Shown: in pieces, positions 6,690 to 12,111 of the stretch
Position numbering within the stretch: the first letter of the stretch is position 1
Layout: every line of letters begins with the position of its first letter
Assembly (NCBI GenBank): GCA_026770585.1
Contig: MU646453.1
Span: 378,440 to 390,621, forward strand
DNA length: 12,182 bases
Source of the DNA: Baffinella frigidus
Taxonomy: Eukaryota; Cryptophyceae; Cryptomonadales; Baffinellaceae
Direction of reading: 5' to 3'
The notes under the pieces: model-generated
Databases searched by the model: none
Seen by the model: only the letters and a program-made list of their open reading frames with translations
What the model was told of the DNA's origin: nothing
Translations under genes and position numbers: made by a program

Positions 6690-7320
6690 CTGCGTACAGG
6701 GGTACCTCGCTCATAAGAAACCCCCCCCCCTTAGGACCCTACAGTAGGCCTATGCGAAGGGTCCTAGGGTGGTCCTAGGGGGGGGGGGGTTTCTTATGAG
6801 CGAGGTACCCCTGTAGGGGAGGAGGTCAGCGCCCAAGCATCCTGCGCCCCCCAATCTCTCGATTCGAAACCACTCCATGCCCCACCCCTCAACGATCGCA
6901 CCCTCTACGTGCCTCCCGTGTGGACAAAGCTCTGACCTGTAAGGGCTCAGGGTTCTTGCCACTTGGATAAGAGATTTGCGAGGATAATTTCGGAGGGTTA
7001 GGCGCTGGGGTTTAAGCCAAAAGAATAGGTTTGTGGCGCTGAAAGTTCTGGGTTTGGAATGAATCGTCAATAGTGAGAAGAGGAGGGGTCAGGATTCTGG
7101 GGCCTAGATACTTCCTGGGAAATAGCTGAAGGCGTGGTACTTGCTAGATTCGGTTTGTGGCTGATTAGTGGCGTGAAGTCTGCGATTCCGAGTTTGACTG
7201 GGATTTGTTGCGGGGGTAGGGCATCGTCAAACGAGTGATATCGGTCCGACATCACTCGTATTGCAACAGTCGTCAACACTCCCCTATACGCGTCCCCCAA
7301 CCCTCCCCCTCCCCACTCAC
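6690..7320 (-). other. Intron of the ankyrin gene (holds element A2)
   Basis: The donor is GCG|GTGAGT (first intron base at 7320) and the acceptor CGCAG ends at 6690. Both exons are phase 0, and joining them restores ankyrin spacing (KDGSSA then EDGETPL). About 630 nt. It contains family A element A2 right beside the acceptor and a 9-bp stem hairpin (ACGAGTGAT at 7231-7239, complement 7251-7259). The rest (6816-7230) shows no other feature. Confidence 0.7.
6695..6815. mobile_element. Family A palindromic MITE, copy A2, abutting a splice acceptor
   Basis: Perfect 27-bp terminal inverted repeats (6695-6721 and 6789-6815) identical to those of A1, TA at both ends, and the family interior CCTTAGGACCCTACAGTAGG, GGTCCTAGGG and a run of about a dozen G. 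Its left end lies 5 nt upstream (minus strand) of the first coding base after the acceptor at 6690, so the element supplies most of the 3' splice-site context of the ankyrin intron. Confidence 0.88.
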
Positions 7321-7515
7321 CGCAGAACTGCCGTCCTTGTCCACCCCAGCCGCCAGAAGCTGCTTAACCAACGGCCAGTTACCTTTCCACGAAGCGTGAT
7401 GCAGCGGCGTCATGCCACCCTGCGGCGCGCGGCAGCTCTCAGGAGGCAGGCACCAACTCCCTTCTCCTCGCAAACGCTCGCGCCACTCCCGCACCCGCAA
7501 CCTTTCGTACCACAC
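7321..7515 (-). CDS. Ankyrin-repeat exon (partial gene)
   Basis: On the minus strand this open frame contains a full ankyrin repeat start, GGMTPLHHASWKGNWPLVKQ, followed by LLAAGVDKDGSSA. It has the TPLHHA signature, the Gly after helix 1 and the LLAAG end of helix 2. The 3' boundary is a strong GTGAGT donor at 7320. The 5' boundary is uncertain: a phase-0 acceptor AAG at 7516 follows a T-rich tract, giving a 65-residue exon with a Trp/Arg-rich lead-in, but a phase-0 CAG at 7420 would give a 33-residue exon. Ankyrin proteins are protein-binding scaffolds; the partner is unknown. It could be a downstream part of the TFIIS-domain gene ending its visible frame at 7562, or a separate gene whose start I cannot see. 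Confidence 0.65.
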
Positions 7516-7561
7516 CTTCAGATGGGCGCAACCGCGAAACAAGAAAACAAACGGGAACAAG

Positions 7562-8228
7562 TTAGAACGTCTTTCCGCTGATTCTGGTGCAATTACAAAA
7601 GTCTCCTTCAAACCCACACGTCTGGCAGTGTCCCGATTCCGCATGAGCGAATTGCTTGTCGATGCGCCGCCACTGCTTGTTCGACTGCTTGTGGCATAGG
7701 AGCAGGTCTTGGTGCTTCGAACACCCCCCCTCCCGCGCGTAGTTGATGTGCGTCTGCAGGCTGGCTGCAGACCTTGTTCCAGTATGGATAGTTGACTTTG
7801 CCGTCGACCAAGGCAAGCGCGCGCTTCAGTTTCGTCTTCATCTCATCCGCCTCCGCCTCCTCCTTCAGCTTCGTCTCTTCGTACTCCTGCAGCTTCTTCC
7901 TCTTATCCTCCTTCTTCTTCTTCTTCTTCTCCTCCACCTCCTTCTGGAACTTCATGGCGACAGCTTTCCACTGCTTGGTGACTGCGGCGGCAAGCTCCAC
8001 GACGTCCTTGTCTTTGCTGGCGCGCAGGAGCTTGACCGTCACCCAGATCTTGGACTTGTTAACCACGCCCCAGTCTGCGGCCCTCTCGGAGAGCGTGCGC
8101 AGGATGTCGCGGGCGAGCGCGACGTCGGGGCCCTTCTCGAGCTCGGTTCGGAAGGACACCGCCTCCGCCACGGTGAGCGGCAGTGCAGTCATGACTTCCC
8201 TCTGCGCGTGTATGTTGAAAGTACTCAT
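7562..8228 (-). CDS. TFIIS N-terminal (LW) domain protein with coiled coil
   Basis: From the ATG at 8228, 152 residues run to 7773. Residues about 18-93 resemble the TFIIS N-terminal/LW domain, a helical bundle found in TFIIS, Elongin A, Med26 and IWS1-type transcription factors. It shows the LARDILRTLSER helix, then WVTVKLLRASKDKDVVELAA and TKQWKAVA, with Trp87 at the usual conserved place. Residues about 94-140 are a Lys/Glu-rich coiled coil, which could also act as a nuclear signal. After YWNK the direct frame becomes unconvincing, but removal of 19 nt (7754-7772) continues as THINYAREGGCSKHQDLLLC and a Cys/His-rich tail with GHCQTCG, ending at TAA 7562, about 215 residues. The Cys/His pairs suggest metal binding (inference). 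A nuclear role in transcription elongation is likely from the domain. An in-frame upstream extension to 8468 looks like leader, not protein. The 3' end may instead splice on to the ankyrin exon. Confidence 0.72.
7754..7772 (-). other. Possible 19-nt GT-AG intron with inverted repeat
   Basis: On the minus strand the segment GTCTGCAGCCAGCCTGCAG lies between AAC AAG and ACG CAC, and its removal joins two good frames in phase 0. With the following two bases it is an inverted repeat: GTCTGCAG, a 5-nt spacer, CTGCAGAC. It could be an ultrashort intron, a small insertion that broke the gene, or chance, with a longer real intron starting at the same AAG|GT donor. Confidence 0.45.
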
Positions 8229-8562
8229 TGCACGGGTCAAGGTGGCTGATGGCTGGGTGATGCAGCAAGATCCTCCAGCTGCCCAGCGCCGCCCTGAACA
8301 CTGCGACCCGACAGCGCGGTGGGCCACCGGGGCGGGGCGGGGCACCTGATCCCCTCCGTTGAGGCAGAGCTGGGCCTCTGACCAGGATTCTGGAGCAGAA
8401 GACCGTGCCAGAGGTTCGTGGTGTTTGGCTGTTCTTGAGACGACCTGCGAACAAAGAAACTGCTCCAATTCCGAGTCGCTTTGTTAACTCCCTGAGGATG
8501 AGCGATGACATCATCACAAGCCCCCCCTTGAGACATCGGAGGCATTTTAAGTCGCTGGGACC
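8229..8562. other. 5' flank of the TFIIS-domain gene
   Basis: No gene is supported. The minus-strand frame stays open upstream of the chosen ATG to 8468, but the predicted residues (Ser/Ala/Pro/Gly mix) show no domain. I treat it as untranslated leader and promoter region. No clear TATA or other core promoter element stands out. Confidence 0.4.
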
Positions 8563-8690
8563 AGGCAAAAAGGGGGCCCTTTGTCGTCTATTCTCGCAAA
8601 AAGGAGCCTGAAAAGGCAAAACGAGGGGCCCCATAAGGCGAAAAGGGCTCCAGGGCACAAAAAGAAGGCCCGAAGGGGCCAAAAATGAGG
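8563..8690 (-). repeat. Degenerate ~20-bp GGCCC/TTTTTGCC tandem motif
   Basis: On the minus strand about five consecutive segments of roughly 19-29 nt repeat the pattern G-rich GGCCC or GGCTCC, T-run, then TTGCC or TCGCC (for example AGGGCCCCCTTTTTGCCT). This lies between the TFIIS-domain gene and the tRNA. Function unknown; a decayed satellite is the simplest reading. Confidence 0.55.
8681..8685 (-). terminator. Likely Pol III terminator for tRNA-His
   Basis: A run of five T on the minus strand, about 30 nt past the 3' end of the tRNA, is the first T-run long enough to stop RNA polymerase III. Confidence 0.5.
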
Positions 8691-8715
8691 CTGACTGATC
8701 CTTGCAATTTCTGCT

Positions 8716-8786
8716 GTCGGATCGGAGATTCGAACTCCGGTTGCCACGGCCACAACGTGGAGTACTGACCACTATACGAATCCGAC
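8716..8786 (-). tRNA. tRNA-His (GUG)
   Basis: A full 71-nt cloverleaf on the minus strand. The acceptor stem pairs GTCGGAT with ATCCGAC. A D-arm contains TAGTGGTCAG, overlapping the internal A box. The anticodon stem CCACG/CGTGG holds the loop TTGTGGC, so the anticodon is GTG, reading histidine codons. The T-arm is CGGAG-TTCGAAT-CTCCG, with the B box. No CCA is encoded and no intron is present, as usual for nuclear tRNAs. The G-1 base typical of tRNA-His would be added after transcription (family knowledge), since the base before the acceptor stem is A. Confidence 0.96.
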
Positions 8787-8916
8787 TCAAACACATGATT
8801 CTGTGCTGTTGTTCCATACTATCCCGCCTCTTCACAGGGTTTATCAACCAGGAATCTGCACGTGCGAGCTCAGGAGCTGTGTAGTAAAAAAGGATTCTGG
8901 GGGCCTCGAGGTTTCG

Positions 8917-9142
8917 TGGGCCCACGCTTGCTGCGCGACGGGCTCTGCGCGCGAAAGGTGCCCCCAGCGTACCAGGAGGCTCACGCCGCATTGACCGCAC
9001 CTGAAGGGTCCAGGCTCCGCCCGGTTGACGTGTTCCCCAGCGCTCGCGGAGGCGCAGGCCGCCTCCGGCCGCAGCTGGGCCCACGCTTGCTAGCAGGGGG
9101 CTCCGCCTTGCTGAGGTGTCTCCCAGCGTGCCAGGAGGCGCA
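8917..9142 (+). repeat. Three diverged GC-rich repeat units upstream of the plus-strand gene
   Basis: A segment of about 70 bp starting TGGGCCCACGCTTGCT and running through CCCAGCG...CAGGAGGC occurs near 8917-8985 and 9075-9142. A third, partial version lies between them (GGCTCCGCCC ... CCCCAGCGCTCGCGGAGGCG, about 9012-9058). The unit sits just 5' of the ATG at 9155, so it may be promoter or leader sequence, or an earlier duplicated exon. Confidence 0.65.
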
Positions 9143-9154
9143 CAGTGTGGGCGG

Positions 9155-9460
9155 ATGTCGGCGAGAGCGGGAAACGAGGGGCGTGGTGCGTCCGCGGCCC
9201 CCGGGGAGAAGCGGGGGCAGCGGCCCCCGGATCTGGACTGGGATGTGCGCGCTGCCAAGTCCCAGGCGAAAGGCGGGGGGGGCTGGAACGGGAACGGAAA
9301 CCCCGGGCGCGGGGGGGGCGCAGCAGGGGGGGCAGGGGGAGGGGCAGGGGGCGGGGCAGCAGCGATGATGAACCCGCTGCTCGCAGAGATGTTCCGGGAG
9401 TGGGAGGCGACGGCGGTGGATTTCTGCGCGGCGGAAGAGGTTGCTGCCGGGGGCGGGCAG
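9155..9460 (+). CDS. Exon 1 of an unrecognised Gly-rich/helical protein
   Basis: The ATG at 9155 opens a 102-residue stretch: residues 1-36 are charged, 37-70 are a Gly/Ala low-complexity run, and 71-102 form a likely amphipathic helix (MMNPLLAEMFREWEATAVDF then CAAEEVAAGGGQ). A second in-frame ATG pair at 9365 could be the real start, which would drop the Gly-rich part. The exon end is inferred from a phase-0 CAG|GTCTGG donor at 9461, because the next two exons are also phase 0 and the joined protein stays helical. The frame stays open without splicing to 9790, so this donor is not proven. I recognise no family. The overlapping minus-strand frame is longer but crosses a tRNA and another gene. 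Confidence 0.5.
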
Positions 9461-9870
9461 GTCTGGGCCGAATCCCGGAACCCCCCGCGCGCTAGCTCCC
9501 CCCGCCGCCACCCACCGGAGGGGGCAATCCCCGCGTCCCCAGCAGCGGCTCTGGACAGACTCCTCTCTGCAGAGATCACGGGGAGGCTCGGTTCGGAATC
9601 CCCCCAGAGGCTCCAGGATAGGGGGGAGGCGCTGCTAGAGTCAGCGCTGACTCCACGGCTCTTCTCTTTCCCCCCTCTCCGCCTTTCTTTCCCCACCTCT
9701 TCCCTATTAATTTCAGCACCACTCCAACGTGGGAGCAGGCGCGCTGACTCCGACTCTCTCCTCTTAGCAGGCTGGCATATATATCCCTGATCTTCTAACA
9801 CATCACAAATTTTTCACAAATGCAGAACGGGACCTGGGAGGGGTTGGACCTGCCGGTTTTCCGGCTCTGA

Positions 9871-10026
9871 TTTCATCCCGGCGAGTATTTCTGAGAAATA
9901 CGATTTCGGGGATCTCCGATTCGATTTGCAACGAAAATTACTACACGGACGTGACTGAAAATGTCCGGTGTGTAGTAATTTTCGTTGCCAGGATCGTATT
10001 TCTCAGAAATACTACCCAGGATGAGA
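9871..10026. mobile_element. MITE-like palindrome K, inserted in a repeat unit
   Basis: The outer arms (TCATCC then AGTATTTCTGAGAAATACGAT-like text, itself palindromic, with the complement at the right) enclose an inner pair GAAAATTACTAC / GTAGTAATTTTC. The element interrupts a repeat unit whose uninterrupted relative reads CTGATTACAAAGTTTTCC at about 10663-10680, giving a paralogous empty site and direct evidence of insertion. Confidence 0.85.
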
Positions 10027-10265
10027 TTACAAGGTTTTCCGGCGCTAACCATGTGGTGTGGAGTTTAGGACGGGACCTGTGCGGCGGAGGAGCAGGCTTA
10101 TCCCCTAGGGGATCCCCTAACACATGATATGGTGTGGAGAGGAAGGTGTGGAGAGTATCCCTTAATACATACGGTGTGGCTTTTATGTACACTGTCACCA
10201 AGTCCACCTAGTGGATACTATCGTGTGGAGGGCAGGACGGGAACTGGGAGGGAAAGGCCCTGCCT

Positions 10266-10392
10266 ACTGTAGACTACCTACAAAGTTTTCCGGCACGACT
10301 GTAGACTACCTACAAAGTTTTCCGGCACGACTGTAGACTACCTATAAAGTTTTCCGGCACGACTGTAGACTACCTACAAGGTTTTCCGGCAC
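10266..10392 (+). repeat. 32-bp minisatellite, four units
   Basis: Four units of exactly 32 bp start at 10266, 10298, 10330 and 10362. Each reads ACTGTAGACTACCTACAAAG then TTTTCCGGC, with single-base changes in units 3 and 4. The TTTTCCGGCACTAACC part is the branch-site region of the larger splice-acceptor repeat, so the expansion arose inside one unit. Confidence 0.92.
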
Positions 10393-10561
10393 TAACCATA
10401 TGGTGTGGACAGGACGGGAACTGGGCGGCGGAGGAGGAGACGCTGACACACTCTTCAATCTAGGCTTGCATACATACACTTTCACCACATCCACCTGATG
10501 AATAATCTCATGTGGCGATCAGGACGGGAACTGGAGGAGGGTGTGGAGATCATGCCTTACC

Positions 10562-10585
10562 GGTTTCGGGTTTCGGGTTTCGGGT
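10562..10585 (+). repeat. TTTCGGG heptamer run in intron 1
   Basis: Three consecutive GGTTTCG-type heptamers, the G-rich strand of the CCCGAAA variant that ends telomere-type block 3. It may be a short interstitial telomere-like insertion. Confidence 0.75.
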
Positions 10586-10708
10586 TATCCCTTAATACAT
10601 ACCCTGTGGATTGCAGGACGGGATCTGGGCGGCAGAGGAGGCGACTCTGACTCTCTACGGCACTGATTACAAAGTTTTCCGGCACTAACCATATCATGTG
10701 GATTGCAG

Positions 10709-10801
10709 GACGGGAACTGGGCGGCAGAGGAGGCAGAGAAGCTGTGCGACGCCCTCCTGGCGCCCCTTCACGCACACTTCCTCCGCATCTCGAAACCCCA
10801 G
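10709..10801 (+). CDS. Exon 2 of the plus-strand gene
   Basis: A 93-nt phase-0 exon encoding DGNWAAEEAEKLCDALLAPL then HAHFLRISKPQ. It is preceded by CTAAC and ATTGCAG and followed by CAG|GTCAAT. The sequence predicts one or two helices. It is the only one of seven start copies and four end copies in which both halves are joined in an intact frame, so I take it as the working exon. Partial copies on both sides make alternative splicing or mis-annotation easy. Confidence 0.65.
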
Positions 10802-10812
10802 GTCAATCGAGA

Positions 10813-10909
10813 ATCGGTTAGGATATCCGTAGGAACAACCCTATGTCCCTACGCGTTGCGTTTGCGTACCGGGTGCTATGGATTATCCGCTTATCGGTTA
10901 TTCACGAAA
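10813..10909. mobile_element. Inverted-repeat element Q (P family)
   Basis: ATCGGTTAGGATATCCGTAG on the left is imperfectly complementary to CTATGGATTATCCGCTTATC on the right. Both arms match element P (11453-11620) in reverse orientation, which shows a second copy of the same family. Its right end merges with the next exon-end copy. Confidence 0.65.
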
Positions 10910-10922
10910 TCTCTTTGTAGTC

Positions 10923-11219
10923 CCTCCTCGCGCCTCTCCACGCACACTTCCTCCGCATCTCGAAACCCCAGGTCCTAGCAACTTTTCTTCGGTACAAACT
11001 ATACAACCCTACCCATGTTGCAGCTCCAGATCCCTAACTGATACGCCCTCATCGCTCCTCTCCACGCACACTTCCCCCGCATCTCGAAACCTCAGGTCTG
11101 ATCCCTGGTAGGTTACGAGCCGCAGATCCCTCATCGGTATTGTAGCTCCAGATCCCTCACTAGCACGCGCCCACTTCTGTTGTCTCCGCGCACACTTCCT
11201 CCGCATCTCCAAACCCCAG
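10923..11219 (+). repeat. Three extra exon-end/donor copies after exon 2
   Basis: The last ~48 nt of exon 2 recur at 10923-10971, 11047-11095 and 11176-11219, each still encoding a form of HAHFLRISKPQ. The first two keep a GT donor after CAG; the third reads CAG|AT. The sequences between copies include recurring CTCCAGATCCCT text. They could be pseudo-exons or alternative donors, but none has an acceptor as convincing as that of exon 2. Confidence 0.85.
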
Positions 11220-11223
11220 ATCC

Positions 11224-11340
11224 TAGCTCTGCCTAAGTAAAACCGGGCTCGCCATAAAAGCGTTTTAGTTGCCCGTTTGTACCGGAGTTTCTGCTCTAAA
11301 TGTGTTTTATGGCGAGCTCAGTTTTACTCAGGCAGAGCTA
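11224..11340. mobile_element. MITE-like palindrome L with TA ends
   Basis: Inverted repeats of 36 bp (11224-11259, 11305-11340) with three mismatches begin TAGCTCTGCCT and end CAGAGCTA. The element lies directly after the fourth exon-end copy. The equivalent position after the second copy reads GGTCCTAGC without the element, consistent with insertion at TA. Confidence 0.85.
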
Positions 11341-11363
11341 GAGGTGCATCCCTTAGTCATTCA

Positions 11364-11720
11364 ATATCCCTAATCGATTCGGTAAGCACGGATTCCTGTT
11401 TGATCACGCGCTTCACATCCCTAACCGATTCAGAGGCTCCAGATCCCTACCACACAGCGGACTACGAAGCGATTTCTGGAATGAGCCAGAAGTGGATAAT
11501 CCATAGGACCCTACGGTAGGCAATACCGTAGAGACGTAGGCTGGTCCTACGGATATCCTAACCGGTTCTTGGTGGCTCTTGGTTGGATATCAACCAAGAA
11601 TCCCTTCGTAGCCCGCTGTGGAGTTAACTCACTACCCCTAATTGATTCGGTAAGCACGGATCCCTGCTTGATCACGCGCTTCATATCCCTAACCGATGCA
11701 GTGGCTCCAGATCCCTGATA
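11364..11720 (+). repeat. ~268-bp tandem duplication inside intron 2
   Basis: The segment 11364-11452 (CCTAATCGATTCGGTAAGCA, later TGATCACGCGCTTCA and GGCTCCAGATCCCT) recurs at 11632-11720 with scattered changes. Each copy is followed directly by a P-type palindrome (P after the first, a shorter P' after the second), so the duplicated unit includes the mobile element. Confidence 0.82.
11453..11620. mobile_element. Inverted-repeat element P
   Basis: Terminal CACAGCGGACTACGAAGCGA and its near-complement TCCCTTCGTAGCCCGCTGTG bound 168 bp. An inner pair GGATAATCCATAGGACC / GGTCCTACGGATATCC surrounds CCTACGGTAGG. A further 9-bp stem hairpin (TCTTGGTTG 11577-11585, complement 11591-11599) lies in the right arm. 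Confidence 0.75.
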
Positions 11721-11802
11721 CACAGAGGAATGCGAAGGGACTTCGTGAATAACCGATTCTTATCAGGATTCTGCCAGGAAAAATCCTTCGTAGCCCGCTG
11801 TG
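11721..11802. mobile_element. Shortened copy P'
   Basis: It has the same termini as P (CACAGAGGAATGCGAAGGGA on the left, TCCTTCGTAGCCCGCTGTG on the right) but only 82 bp, lacking the inner palindrome. This is an internally deleted copy carried in the second unit of the tandem duplication. Confidence 0.7.
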
Positions 11803-11825
11803 TGGTTGACAATCCGAGGTGGCAG

Positions 11826-11875
11826 GCGCAAGTGCAGCAGCAGAGAGAGCACGTGAAGGAGGTGTCTCGCGCCAG
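11826..11875 (+). pseudogene. Truncated duplicate of exon 3
   Basis: After a GCAG acceptor the sequence encodes AQVQQQREHVKEVSRA, matching the start of the exon at 12007 (AEVQQQREHLKEVSRA) 181 bp downstream. Similarity stops after about 50 nt and no matching donor follows, so it is best seen as an exon relic or decoy acceptor. Confidence 0.75.
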
Positions 11876-12006
11876 AGTTTCTGTGGGGGGGGTTCCACAT
11901 GCACCTTTCCGAACTCAGCTGTTGGGGTGTTGTTCCATCCTGCTCTCTACAGTACATGGTGAAAGAGCTAGGATATCTGGGGTCTGAGTTACTCTCGCGG
12001 TTGCAG

Positions 12007-12105
12007 GCTGAGGTGCAGCAGCAGAGAGAGCACCTCAAGGAGGTGTCGCGCGCCCAGCGCGACGCGCGCGCCGCGCTCTTGAAGGTCGAGCAGGACCTCC
12101 AAACG
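12007..12105 (+). CDS. Exon 3 of the plus-strand gene, coiled coil
   Basis: A 99-nt phase-0 exon bounded by GGTTGCAG and ACG|GTACGC. It encodes 33 residues starting AEVQQQREHLKEVSRAQRDA and ending LKVEQDLQT, an Arg/Gln/Glu-rich helix typical of coiled coils. It follows exon 2 in frame (ISKPQ then AEVQQQ). The gene continues beyond the window. Coiled coils suggest oligomerisation or a scaffold or cytoskeletal role, but no family is recognised. Confidence 0.68.
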
Positions 12106-12111
12106 GTACGC

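Larger units (their letters stand above)
9461..10708 (+). other. Intron 1 built of tandem acceptor-plus-exon-start copies
   Basis: Seven copies of an AG followed by GACGGGAACTGG-type exon start lie in tandem, with the first exon base at 9826, 10069, 10236, 10413, 10523, 10617 and 10709. All seven keep the AG. Several keep an upstream CTAAC branch-like motif (about 9795, 10045, 10392, 10684). Spacing is 92-94 bp for the last pairs. The longer gaps contain an inserted palindrome (K), a 32-bp minisatellite, or a copy too decayed to count. Upstream, at 9660-9722, is a separate pyrimidine tract ending TTTCAG, so a further exon in this interval cannot be excluded. Only the last copy leads into a long open exon. 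Confidence 0.7.

Noticed and set aside
7743-8349. Leu- or Ser/Phe-rich plus-strand frames over the coiled-coil region
   Set aside because: These are the antisense reading of the Lys/Glu codons of the coiled coil. The apparent membrane-like hydrophobic runs are an artefact.
8229-8468. N-terminal extension of the TFIIS-domain protein
   Set aside because: In frame, but without domain features. The ATG at 8228 directly precedes the recognisable fold, so the extension is more likely leader sequence.
8059-9801. 580-residue minus-strand open frame
   Set aside because: It runs antisense through the tRNA-His and into the TFIIS-domain gene in another frame, is Pro/Ala/Arg-rich as expected of stop-poor GC-rich DNA, and shows no domain. 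The plus-strand frame from 9155 with splice signals is the better call.
10098-10122. Perfect palindrome ATCCCCTAGGGGAT as a regulatory site
   Set aside because: A 14-bp palindrome with no second copy or promoter context. It is more simply a by-product of the repeat unit in intron 1.
10266-10392. CRISPR-like regular repeats
   Set aside because: The four 32-bp units are directly adjacent with no spacers, in a eukaryotic intron. This is a minisatellite.
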